A stretch of 64,000 bases of DNA. Source: Rhynchopus sp. YZ270_cl-10. Its lineage: Eukaryota > Euglenozoa > Diplonemea > Diplonemida > Diplonemidae. The notes under the pieces are model-generated. The model did no database searches. It had not been told where the DNA came from and saw only the letters and a list, made by a program, of their open reading frames with translations. The stretch lies in NCBI GenBank assembly GCA_964035575.1, contig OZ037897.1, forward strand, positions 496,001 to 560,000, given 5' to 3'. Both the position numbers and the translations under genes were made by a program. Positions 21,643 to 32,200 of this stretch are shown here, piece after piece. Position 1 is the stretch's first letter. Each line of letters starts with the position of its first letter.

Positions 21643-22009
21643 CGTAATTTTATTTCACGTTAAATAAAGTATACGAAAGGATTTGGCACTTTTAGCGTGA
21701 CTCATTTATTGTGCAATAACTAACGAGTTTGTGTCCCTCCGGGTAGCTTTCCTTACCCTCCCGCCAGCGCTACCGGGAATCCCACGGGACCCCTAGCTAG
21801 GCTAGCGGGACTCCAGCTGGGGGGGCTGGCGTACCTGAGGGGCTGGAGGGAGGCTAAAAAAGGCTGGAGGGTCCCTCCAGCCCTGTTACCCCCCCGCGGG
21901 GGAACCTGCAAAACCCCGGTAAACTGGGCCCGGGTTCTAGCGGGAGGTCGGGAAATGGCTATCGTGCAAGAGCGAGAGACATTCAGATCCCCGCCCATCA
22001 CAGAATATC

Positions 22010-22440
22010 ATGCCAGCCACCGCCTTCCTCACAAAGAAGTAAGGGGGTGGTGTGTCCTTCGCCTTCATAGGTAATGAAGGAGTCGATTTCTTGTTTCGTA
22101 AGTGTGGAGTGCCTTGGACTGTCGGTAGCCGTCTCATGTTGCTTCAAGAGACACACGAGCCTGCGGAAACTGGTCTTGCAGTTGCACCCCATACTTCCTC
22201 ACCAATATGCTGCTCAGCTTACTGAACGCTGTCCATTACGACGACGATTTGTACGTGAGATCGTCACGGAGATGCACTGTGCACAAAACAAAGTCGGCTT
22301 CCGTGGGCTTGCCAATGAATCCCTTAAAAAGCGGTCCCATTCACTGATGTACGGTGTCGACAATGCCAGACCTTCAACAAAACCACTGTAGCGCTCGTCC
22401 ATCTGCGTCTTAGATCCTTCGGCATGTTGCGTGTCAAAAA
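22010..22440 (-). pseudogene. Decayed ORF remnant in core copy 2
   Basis: Longer relative of 20960-21160, spread over more than one frame. Recognisable pieces are YSGFVEGLALSTPYISEWD and a segment with TLTKQEIDSFITYEGEG. No catalytic motif can be confirmed. It probably encoded a protein of the host transposon. Confidence 0.35.
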
Positions 22441-22603
22441 AAAATGGGAAAAGTGCAAAAAAAATTCGTAATTTTCAATTTTTAGGCGGGTGGTGGTGCA
22501 GGATGTACCAAAATTTAGCGTGAAGTTATCGCCAAAAAAAACCCCTGTTTTGGCGTGAAAAAAACAAAAATAAAATCACGCTCTGAAGGAATTGCAGTGA
22601 AAA

Positions 22604-22930
22604 CAAGTAATTGCTATCGGAAAAAAAACGGGGTGTGGTGTGGAACTCCATCCTGTAGAAATAATCTACAACACGCCCAGCATTCTGCTCTTCTGCAGGT
22701 ATGCTAACGCTCTTCGTACGCTGCCAGACCCACTGGCACGCCAGCATCTGAAACGTTCAAGAAGGGGGGCTGTCCTCTTCGTCCAGCACCATCTGCTCGA
22801 TAGCGTTGTTGGACGCCCGCTCGGCAGGCTCGGCGTGGTCCAGCTCGTTTTTGCCCACAGGCTCCCCACATTGTCGTCGTCGTTGGAGCAGTGCGGAAGG
22901 AACACAGAATGCACAGACTACAACACATCG
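22604..22930 (-). pseudogene. Gene fragment resembling a SANT/Myb-type C-terminus
   Basis: Minus-strand frames read GKNELDHAEPAERASNNAIE and QMVLDEEDSPPS, then MLACQWVWQRTKS and NAGRVVDYFYRMEFHTTP. The VVDYFYRMEF segment resembles the last helix of SANT domains in ELM2-SANT proteins (typically VVDYYYxWK). It lies within the DNA inserted into core copy 2, so it may be a captured host-gene fragment. There is no intact gene. Low confidence. Confidence 0.3.
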
Positions 22931-23151
22931 ATCACACCAGGCGCATCAGCACCTCCAGCAAATCGCCAGGATGCTACGGTGGTTTCGAAAATCGCGCGGA
23001 GTTTTCCACAGCACACCCGTTTTTCCTTAGCAATTACTTGTCCTTGTTGTTATTGTTGTTTTCAACCACCTTCCTTCAACCCTTGTAGGATCAGTTGTTA
23101 TTTTTTTCGCGAAAACATGAAATTACACATTTCAAGAGAACAAATTAAAAA

Positions 23152-25386
23152 GAGAAAAGTTCGATTTCGGCCTCGAAAATACCCGTGACACCGATTTGTC
23201 ACGGTACTTTGTCACGGAATTTTTTTGAAAGATTCGATTTCGTGACAAAAAAAAATCGATTTCGTGACAAGCCGATTTTTTCATTGACACACAAAATTCA
23301 ATTTAGTGACAAATGACTTTTTTCATTGACAAAAAAAAATTCGATTTCGTGACAAATCCATTTTTTCATTGACAAAAAAATGTCATTGAAAAAAATGGAA
23401 TTTGTCAAGGAAAAAGTCGTGACAGCCAACCCGCCAGTCACTGAAAAGTGACCAGACAGCCACTTGACAAACACAAAAGAGGCCATTCTTGAGCTGTCTA
23501 GAAACCGAAGGGCAGAGACTGAAGACACAAGGTATGATAACTTTATGATTATGCAAGACTTAGTATATCGCGAACACGGTCAGGCTTGCACGCCTCTGGC
23601 CAGAGGCCAGCCCCACTAAATGATATGCAGCAGACACTCATTGCAGATTTCATTTTCATTCGGTAAAAAATTAATGGGTGCGCACGTTTCTATACCTAAT
23701 ACCCCAACCCTCACCCATACATTCCATTACACACACCAAAACAGATCGAATCCACCAGCGCATGCGACGGAAGCAGATTCAGATTGTGGTTTGATAAGCA
23801 GAGTTCGGTTATTATGGTGGTGGAAAGGGGGGTGGGAACACTTTGTCAGTCACTGCTATAGCCATTAACCAGGGAGCATAGCTAGTGCAAGAAATTCGAC
23901 TTTGGAAACCTTCCGGAAAGTCTGTCCTCTGCTTCCGGAGGACTAGACACAAGAAAATATTGTTTGTTCCCCCAGAAAACCAGTGCACAATTCACACTCC
24001 TTGTGGGTGGTCTTGTTGCCTTTTCGTCATAGTAATTTTGGCCCAGGCATGCTCTTGAAGCATGACAATTTAGTGTGTATGGGGCAGGGTGTTGTTTTGT
24101 TCTGAATTCTCTTTGTTATAACATCTAAGTCAATCGCGGGTGGTGGTTTGTGTAGCGTGAGGCACTCTTTTTAACAAACTTCCTGCAGTTGCTATGCACT
24201 GTTATTTCTTCGGATTTATCATCATACAGCGTAACATAGTGGATTCGCCTGGTCGACACAACCTTTGATAGATATGGGATAACCAACCCCCTTCGACCCC
24301 TCGTGGGTTCACTGAACAAGCCCTAGTGGTAGTTAAACGCGATTGACATTTACATTCCTAGAGATGAAAGAACAAGATAACACTTCTGTACCCGCGCATC
24401 AAAATTGTGGAAAACTTTGCACCCCAAACACCCTCAACAACGCCCGCCAAAAGGCGCCCCTTGTTGCTGGGAGTTGGTTCTCATGTTTGATACACTGCAC
24501 AGCAGGCATTCCTCTGAGTCCAACGCATGTTTGGCCTGTCTGCGGCGTTGTACTTAAGGTGCACGAAGACAGGGTCTGGTGGTAAATTTTGCGTAGTACT
24601 GCGACGTGGTACTACGTGGGTCTGGGAACCTGGTACCTGGGTACAGGATATTTGTTGTCAAAGACATCTTCCACCATGCATTGAGGAGGGTAAGACAGTG
24701 TTCGCAGTTTCTACCTGATAGCATTACACATTTAACTTCTCCACGGGGGTCTTGGGCCGTTCATTCGGTTATACCTTGACTACCGGAAGATATTCTTGAG
24801 GCCTTTTTGGTCTCTAGAATATCCGGTCTTCCCGAACGGAGGCACACTTTGTGTGTTACTACGACCTGGCAATTTCCAGCAGTAGGTTAAGTAATCTTTC
24901 TTGTAAATTGTTGGATCATTATCTCCTCAGTGCATGAATGCCCCACGTGACTGGACACTTTTGTGTTTGTCATGTGGAGCTGTGGTTGCTCTTTCACGAC
25001 TTTTATCCTTGTATCCAGTGTACCCAGTACCCAGTGCCCTGTCACGACTTTTTCCGTGACAAAAAGTTTGGTTTCCTTGACAAAATCCATTTCTGTCACG
25101 ACTTTTTCCGTGACAAAAAGTTCGGTTTCCTTGACAAAATCCATTTTTTCATTGACATTTTTTTGTCACTGAATTTTTGGATTTGTCACGAAATCGAATT
25201 TTTTTTTGTCAATGAAAAAATCGGTTTGTCACGAAATCGAATTTTGTGTGTCAATGAAAAAATTGGTTTGTCACGAAATCGATTTTTTTTTGTCACGAAA
25301 TCGAATCTTTCAAAAAAATTCCGTGACAAAATTCCGTGACAAATCGGTGTCACGGTAATTTTCGAGGCCGAAATCGAACTTTTCTC
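23152..25386. mobile_element. 2.2-kb long-TIR element with 9-bp target duplication
   Basis: Ends GAGAAAAGTTCGATTTCGGC and its reverse complement, flanked by AATTAAAAA on both sides (23143-23151 and 25387-25395). The arms run about 270-350 bp and consist of iterated GATTTCGTGACAAA and TTTTTTCATTGACA words. Long TIRs with a 9-bp duplication are typical of Mutator-like elements. The interior carries decayed sequence homologous to the core of 8907-11870 and to 47640-48060. No intact transposase; one minus-strand piece (VSTRRIHYVTLYDDKSEE) looks coding but is unassigned. Confidence 0.85.
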
Positions 25387-25786
25387 AATTAAAAAGGGTC
25401 CTTATTTGCATTTTTGGGCTCCGCCCGTGCAGTGGTGGGGTCAATCTCGAAAATTGGACAATTTTTTGATCACTTAAATTTTGAGAAATATGAGCCCGGT
25501 TCCTTATACGTGGGGCCCATTTTTGGCTAAAATTTTCCTCAAAATCTGGTTTTGTAAAATTGACCCTTTACTCCCCCCCCACATCGATTTCAATACTATA
25601 CCTTACTTCACCTACGGTTACCCTTACAGGGGGGTGAAGGAAGGTAAGTTGAAAAGTGAAAAAGCGTGAAATAAAGTTCAATTAGCGTGGCTTTTATTTG
25701 CGAAAAAAACACGGCGTGAAATTATCATTAAAAAGAATCACGCTAAAAGTGCCAAATCCTTCGTATACTTTATTTAACTGTGGAAT

Positions 25787-26536
25787 AAAAAAAAAATTGG
25801 TAGGAGGACCATGAGCCTCAAAACGCTCATGTCATCCTTGATCAAAAAAACAAAACAAAACAAAAACAAAAAAATCTTCTCTTCTGTTGAGGGGATATGT
25901 GAGAGGAAATGGAATAATATGGTGACACTATAACAAAAGAAAAGTAAGGAACAGAAAAAGAAAAAGAAAAAGAAAGAGAGAGAGAGAGAGAGAGCAATCA
26001 ACAAAAAAAAAAGGGGGGCAAGTGCATCATGCAAAAACATCTGCTTCATTCACTGCGCAACAAAACAAAGCAAAACGCAAGCAAAATTGAACACAGGATG
26101 TCTGAGTGCACCTTCTTTCCTTTATTTAGTATCGACTATACCATCACATGCCTATAAAGGTCGCAATGTTCTTTTTCGAATACATTATTTTTTTTTTCGA
26201 TAAATTGTTGTAGTGTAGTTGCCTCGGTTGTGTTGCCACAGTTTGTGCAATATCCACTGTCTTTTTGGGTCATACCTTCAGCGCGGAATCACTGAGTATC
26301 GCCCTGAGGGAGCTAGGATGATCTTGCAGACAGCACACCTCATCCCTAATCAAGTGTGGCAGAGATTTAAGGGCACTAAAAACTCTGGTCTGACGCTTTT
26401 TATTTCAGTATGTTTTTTTTTTTTTTTTTTTTTCTTCTTTTTTTTTGAAAACTTGGTTGGATTAGACACCCAAGAATTTTTTTTTCTCTTCTTTTTTCGT
26501 TTTGTCCTTTTTTTTGTATTTACTTCCCCTTTTTTT
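25787..26536. other. Intergenic, simple-sequence rich
   Basis: Holds A-rich and AG-repeat sequence (25975-25996), an S1 module at 26198-26261, an S4 relic starting at 26447 after a long T run, and the 3' side of the gene ending at 26537. No other gene is supported. Confidence 0.6.
26198..26261 (+). repeat. tRNA-like SINE module (family S1)
   Basis: CGATAAATTGTTGTAGTGTA then TAGTTGCCTCGGTTGTG and CAATATCCACTGTC, directly after a T run. It is a few bases shorter than the other copies. It lies about 280 bp beyond the 3' end of the gene at 26537-27442. Confidence 0.65.
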
Positions 26537-27442
26537 TCACAGCTCATTAAACAGTTTCTGCGGCAGGAAGGACCCCATGTCACAGAAGTCCCAACGGTCA
26601 TCCTCACTTGAAGCTGAGGAGTCGATCGTGGGCGTCGCACTCATCTCTGTTGGAGAGAGCTCTGAGACACCACTACCGCCACTGCCTGCTTTAGAGGAAC
26701 CACTCTCCCACCAGCTTGCGGTCCTTAACACCCCTGGCTTTTCCTCCTCTTTGGCTTTGCCCACCACCTTCACCTTCTCCTTTTCCTTCTCCCTCTCCTT
26801 TTCCTTTTCCTTTTCCTTTTCCTTCTCCTTTGCCTTAGACTTCTCCGTCTCCCACTTCCTCTGCTGCCCTTCAATCGCACGAAGATGCAAACGCGAGCAC
26901 ACAGCCCTGCAGATCCCCTGCGCTTCGTAGACCTGGCACACCGTGCGTGGGTATGCAGCCTTGCTGACACAGAGCTGTTTCTTGCAGCCGTGGATCATAC
27001 ACTCAAGCTTCACCTGATTGGGCGACACTGCGGGAATCCGGTTCCAACAGTTGTGTGGACAGCGGGTGGTCAGCTTGGCAGACGCCTCTTCCTGCTCGAC
27101 AACACGCGACCTCTCTTCTGCACGTTTGTTTTGAACGTAAATAACCCGCACCCCTTGCTGATACTGCGGCTGAGGGGGTGCCTGCATGACATAAATTGGA
27201 CGAGCCATCTGAGGGATGGCAGCGATCTGTACCCCCTGCTGTGGTTGCTGTACCATCTGTGCGCCTGCCTGCATCAGAATCTCCCCACCACACCCAATCT
27301 GCGTCGGGTACTGCAAAATCGGAACCATAGTGGGAGCAGGCTGGCAGGCATAGGTCGGCTGCTGTTGCCTCTGAATCATCGGCTGCGCTGCAGGCTGAAG
27401 CTTGTGCGCAATTCTCTGATGGGTTAAGGAGACAGGCTCCAT
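26537..27442 (-). CDS. CCCH-like zinc-finger protein
   Basis: 301 residues from ATG at 27442 (MEPVSLTHQR). An ATG further upstream lies in a piece of repeat S5 and is not preferred. Residues 15-105 are Gln/Pro/Met-rich. Residues 128-186 are Cys/His-rich: C128, C132, C148, H151, C153, C158, then C169-x8-C178-x3-C182-x3-H186, similar to a CCCH finger with a shortened second spacing. A KE-repeat helix follows (KEKEKEKEKEKEREKEKEK), then a Ser-rich acidic tail ending LPQKLFNEL. CCCH fingers generally bind RNA, so a post-transcriptional role is likely by family. Kinetoplastid-type proteins have comparable compact fingers, but I cannot name an orthologue. No intron is needed. Confidence 0.75.
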   Translation of the reverse strand: MEPVSLTHQRIAHKLQPAAQPMIQRQQQPTYACQPAPTMVPILQYPTQIGCGGEILMQAGAQMVQQPQQGVQIAAIPQMARPIYVMQAPPQPQYQQGVRVIYVQNKRAEERSRVVEQEEASAKLTTRCPHNCWNRIPAVSPNQVKLECMIHGCKKQLCVSKAAYPRTVCQVYEAQGICRAVCSRLHLRAIEGQQRKWETEKSKAKEKEKEKEKEKEREKEKEKVKVVGKAKEEEKPGVLRTASWWESGSSKAGSGGSGVSELSPTEMSATPTIDSSASSEDDRWDFCDMGSFLPQKLFNEL

Positions 27443-27917
27443 TGTTTTTTCGTTTAGTGTAAAAGGGTTTTGGGAGCTGAAGGGGGGTTGGCGAAAAAAG
27501 GGGGTCATATAAAGTGTTTGATTATAGACTACTATTATGATAGCAACGATTTTTTCCCACACAATGACCGGCTGTACCGGTTTCAAAACATCACCCTATG
27601 TATTGGAGGGGGGGAAAGAAGTGGGGGGGGGGAAGACCATTTTTTTTCTTTTCGGAGCTTTTAAATCATCGCCTCTTTTTAAAAAAAGAGAGTGAAGTTG
27701 ACAGTGCAAACACTTCTGAGACGCGTGCACTGAAAAAACTCCCCTCTCCCCATCCCATCCCGAATCACCTGTGCAAACAAGCAAAAAATAAAAGAAAAAA
27801 GTACCGCTGGGGGTGTTGGAGTGGGAGATAGCTGAACAGGGGGAGATTTTTTTCTTTCTTTCTTTCGAAAATATTTGATAGAATCAGACAGTCAGTATAT
27901 GACAAAGGTGACGAAAA

Positions 27918-27957
27918 GGTTATAAGATGACTCTAAGCCTCGTGCTTCGTCACCTGG
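27918..27957 (+). repeat. Short module family S3
   Basis: GGTTATAAGATGACTCTAAG followed by CCTCGTGCTTCGTCACCTGG. Matches the module at 46243-46284 with one altered base in the hairpin arm. Confidence 0.6.
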
Positions 27958-28278
27958 TAAATAATTTTTTTTTGTTTAATTATAGACTACTATCATTAGA
28001 TAACAGCCACGGGTTTTCTTCACAGGATCCTTAAAAGAGAGCAAAATAACCTGGTGAATAAAAAAAGAAAACAAAAACAATATTCTTTTCGTTCGTCTCG
28101 CTCCGCAAATTTTGTTGTGGGGTTTTTTTTCGCTGGATTGAGTTGGTTGTGTGGTAAAATTAATACTGAATGAAAACCACAATTTGCAGGCACGCACCTT
28201 CTCTGTCGATTCTATAAACCTCTTCAGTACTTGGTCTAATATTTAAAAAAAAAATCCCACACATCCCCCATTTTAGCT

Positions 28279-28317
28279 TCCGCCGAGCTTCACATTCTGT
28301 AAAGAGTGAAGCTCGGC
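28279..28317 (+). repeat. Perfect hairpin next to foldback element
   Basis: GCCGAGCTTCAC and GTGAAGCTCGGC form a 12-bp perfect stem around a loop of about 12 bases (ATTCTGTAAAGA). It may be a tiny foldback element or a structured RNA end. No T run follows directly, so it is not a classic terminator. Confidence 0.6.
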
Positions 28318-28359
28318 TTAGGTCGGGTATACCTTTTTTTAAATTTTTCCTTTATTTCT

Positions 28360-28820
28360 CATAGATGGTAGTCGGGCCGAGTCGGGCCGAGTTTTTGGAA
28401 AATCTGGGAGTCGGGCCGACTCGGGCCGACTTTTTTTTATTTTTTTTTTTTTTTCAAAAGTCGGGCCGACTCGGGCCGAGTCGAAAAAAAATTTTTAAAA
28501 AAAAAAAAAGTCGGCCCGAGTCGAAAAAAAAACTCGGGCCGAGTCGGCCCGACTCGGGTCCCGTCGGCCCCCTCACAGTAAAATCTTTTCCAAAAAAAAA
28601 AAAAACCAAAAAAAAACAAAACAAAAAAAAAAAACCCCAAAAAAAAAAACCAAAAAAAATTCGACTCGGCCCGACTCGGGCCGACTTTTTTTTGAGTCGG
28701 GCCGAGTTTTTTCGACTCGGCCCGACTCGGGCCGACCCTGAAAAAAAAATTTTTCAAAAAAAAAAATAACGAAAAGTGGTCGGCCCGAGTCGGCCCGACT
28801 CGGCCCGACTACCATCTATG
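28360..28820. mobile_element. 461-bp foldback MITE made of GTCGGGCCGA words
   Basis: Ends CATAGATGGTAGTCGGGCCG and its reverse complement. A 6-bp duplication ATTTCT flanks it (28354-28359 and 28821-28826). The arms consist of at least a dozen GTCGGGCCGA / TCGGCCCGAC words separated by A or T runs; the centre is A-rich with CCAAAA repeats. It is non-coding: the frames seen across it are low-complexity reading of the word. It stands out as very GC-rich against an AT-rich background. Confidence 0.9.
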
Positions 28821-29293
28821 ATTTCTATCGCTTTTTTTTTTTTTTTTTTTGAAAGCGACAATAAACACGCAAAGGGGGTAGGGCAGTAAGATGAGGAAGG
28901 CATGCAAGAGCTGTAAAACCTGCACACACACAAAAAGGGGAAATGGACAAAGGGAGAGAAAGGCGTATATAAAATGTTGACAAACAGCATTTCACACACA
29001 TGACACAATCATCTTTCTGAGGGATTGAAAAAAAAGATGACGGGGTCTCACAAGAGAGAAGACACAGCATCTCATTCAAAAAAAAGAAGAAAAAAAGGGG
29101 GAAAAAAAAAACCACAATCTCTGCGGGAGTCACTCTTGGTGAATGACAATCGAGTCAACGGCGGTGTTTATGAAAAAACATAGCGGAGCTTGCACAAGTG
29201 GCAACTACACTATTTCAACGATTCTTCAAAAATAAAATAAAAAACACCGCGATTTTCCCCCCTGGCCCCATTAGAATACCCCCGCACCCCCAC

Positions 29294-32200
29294 CTATTCC
29301 AGTTCGACCGCTGTGCTCGGATCGGGTTCCTTCACAGTGGCCCACTCTGTGATCCGCATTTCGTCCTTGTCGAAGATGCCGCTCATCACCTTGATCAGAT
29401 CGCTCTGTTTGTTTGTGATAAGTTTGAACAGAAAACAACACGAAAACCCAATTTTGTTGGTTTATGGTATGGCCGACCCCCAAAATAGCACTTTAAAATC
29501 ACACTTTATCACCCCTCCTTCAGCCATGGTTTTGTTAATTTTTTTTTTTTGTGAGAAACACAACAAGGGTTTGACTTGACACAGTGCACTGTGTTTTGTG
29601 TGTACAATATTGGAAGGGAAAAGACCATACCTCTTCTCGCTGCAGCGCCTCCCCAAGCTGTCTCTGCTGTGCTATGTTGCCACGGATGACGGTGCTGCTC
29701 AGCCCTGCGATGAAGTCGTACAGTTCTGTTTGCTCGCAGTGGCGTTTGAGGGCAGGGGCCTGGCGGACCTCACTCCAAAGGTCCTTGCGGGAGGCAACAC
29801 GCTGGTCCACGCTCATCTTGTTGTTCGACTGTGAACGGCTGAAGAGCGTCTTCGTGAACGCACCCCCGTCCCCGGTACTCAGCAGCGAGCGGCAGGAACT
29901 CATCGACTTCAACGGGTAGATCGGTGGTGTATGAGACGGAGTCTGTGGAGCGGTACTGCCAAGGAACCACCCTGGTAGGTTCCCCGCAAGACGCTCCTGC
30001 GTGATGCCCTTGTTGCGCTGCACGGCACGGACCTTCATCTTCGCGATCTTGACAACGTCGTCCTCGGTAGTCGATGAATGGCGTGCACCGCCAACAATCG
30101 TTCCCCCCTGTTCGGTTTTTTTGTTGAAGAAAAACAGAGTTAACACAAAAAAAAGTGACTACATTGTACCACTATCGATGTGATTTTTGGATAAAGCACA
30201 ATGACGAACCTATAGTATAGGTCTCCTAATATTTGCTGAGAATCTAGATTTACCCATATTCAACTTTCTTTTGGGGGCTTCTTTTGCGGGAAGAAAAGAG
30301 GGGAGTAAAAAAAAGAGAAAAAAAAAAAGTAAAATTTTGAAGAGTTGTGTAGCATACCTCACGCAGCTTCTTCAACATACTGTGCCGTTTTGATAAGGCC
30401 CGCACCAAGGGGGTTGTTTCCTGTGGGAAAACGCATTGTTTTTTTTTTGGGGATAATTTCATCATCATTAACAGCAACATACCTCCTCCTCCGTTTGCAC
30501 TGGAAACGTCCCCTGACTGATCGAGCTTCGCATCGAACTCGCAAACGAACGCACCTCCTGAGAATCGAAGGCACCACTTACACCCCCTCCTCCTCCAGCC
30601 CCGAAGGTTACCGGGCTTGTCAGCCATTTGTCGACCGATTTCTCTGCACGGAGAGACTGTGGGTCATGCCGAACCCCCCCAATGCCCGTAGAGAGAGCAC
30701 TACCCAGGGAGGACATCGAGCACAATGAGGACTGCGACCGAAGCCCTTCAGACAGTGTTCCTAGGGGGGCGCGGGGGGGCTTGCGTTCCCGCTCTCTCTC
30801 GGCTTCCTGCGCGATCTTCAGAATCGACATCTCCATGCTTTCTTCAGGTGGCTTCATACGGTTTGACCTATTGCTTGTTTTGCGTTGAGTATTTCGAGAC
30901 CCCTTACGACCATCCGACGACCCAGAAGCCCGTCTTCCCATGCTGTGTACACGGGGTATCCCACGCAACCCCGACCCGCTGGAGGAAGTGGAGGACACAG
31001 ACCGAACCTTCTCCGCATCCACGTTGGTCCCGCAGGTCTGTGTCCGTGACGACCGTGATGACCGTGGTGACCGCGGTGACGCAACGGTGCTCTGTGTTAG
31101 CGACGACATATCGTCGATTAGGTTCTCTGTATGCAGCGTGGTTTTCCCAAATATCCCCCGCTTTCTTGCCTCCTGCATGACAACAAGCTTTAACGTCTGA
31201 AACCTCGACTGCACGCAATTAAAGTCAGACACATTTAACATAAACAGATCGCAATAGGTCAACGCCTCGACGGTGGCAGTTCGCGGGCAGTTTGGCTGCA
31301 GAAGGGATATTTCCCCGAATAGATCCCCTCGTACCAACACCGCTACTGTGTACAAAACGCCGTCGTCTTCCGCTATAACTTCTGCATAGCCGTACATGAG
31401 AAAGTACATTTCCCTCCCTTGGGTGCCGATTTTGATGATTTTCTCGCTGGGTGTTGCGTATTTCTGTTCGAGGCAGTTTGCGAGGGCGAGAATACATTCG
31501 GATTCGAGAGAATGGAACATCGCTACGCTTTCGATGACGCTGACCTTTATGTAAAGGAACAACTCTCGTACGATAGGTGCCGGCATGTTCACCATAAGCT
31601 GCATCACCGCCTTCCCAGAGGCAAAGTCGAGCGAATGGAAATTAAACGACAGCACCTCCTGCTGCAAGGTGGACGGCACCCCAAAGTACTCCATTGTGTT
31701 CATCACGACGCTCATGTTGTTGAAGTTGCGTTCCTGTATGCTCCTATTCAGCAAAATGCTTGAAATCAACGCTAAAATATGCGACTGAATCAACAATGAT
31801 ACCCCCATCAGCAACACCGCCAAAATACAGCTATTTAACCCTATCACGATCGGCCCTTCCGACGTCAGATATCCCCAAATCCAAAACGCGCCAAGAAAAT
31901 ACTGTTCGCCAAAGGTGTGTGCACACATATCTGGGATTTTTGAGCAGGTTGTGTCATGGCGGTCCCAGTATTCCATGTTGGCGCTGCCCGTAGTGTTGGG
32001 GTCGGTAGGTGGCTCCCCGATTAGGTACTCTAGAGTCTCGTATTTGACGATCATCATTCGAACGGAAATGAGGATGTGCCCCACAATGAGCATTTTCCAG
32101 AGCTGTGATACCAACGGAATGATAACGAAGAAGAACTGTACGTGAGACTCTTCTAATACCCCGGTCGCATGAATTTTCAAAATTTTGTGGAGTTTTAATG

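Larger units (their letters stand above)
21656..25782. mobile_element. Core element, copy 2, interrupted by nested DNA
   Basis: Ends CACGTTAAATAAAGTATACG and CGTATACTTTATTTAACTGTG. The tip differs from copy 1 (GTTAAA instead of GGGAAA) identically on both arms, and the words AGCGGG of copy 1 are AGCGTG here at matching places. 21656-22605 parallels 20376-21350 of copy 1 with insertions and deletions, including a G/C-rich stretch at 21760-21930 absent from copy 1. The rest of the element resumes at about 25650 after about 3 kb of inserted sequence. Confidence 0.7.
20187..25786. mobile_element. Two tandem foldback-plus-core units with nested insertions
   Basis: A unit consisting of a 166-bp foldback, a short TACGTAATTTTATTT link and a core element with inverted ends is present twice in tandem: unit 1 about 20187-21466 and unit 2 about 21467-25786. 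Unit 2 is enlarged by about 3 kb of inserted DNA between roughly 22606 and 25650, which itself contains the TIR element at 23152-25386. The final arm of unit 2 resumes with GTGAAATAAAGTTCAATTAG, matching unit 1 at 21345. The superfamily is not recognised. Confidence 0.75.
27443..29293. other. Intergenic with foldback element
   Basis: Contains two related words GATTATAGACTACTAT / AATTATAGACTACTAT (27518 and 27981), a degenerate S2 copy near 27690-27735, an S3 module at 27918-27957, a perfect hairpin at 28279-28317 and the foldback element at 28360-28820. The rest is A/T-run rich with no supported gene. Confidence 0.6.

Noticed and set aside
28365-28815. Frames of 80-134 residues with repeated GPSRAE / GPTRAD peptides
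   Set aside because: Simple translation of the GTCGGGCCGA word of the foldback element on both strands.
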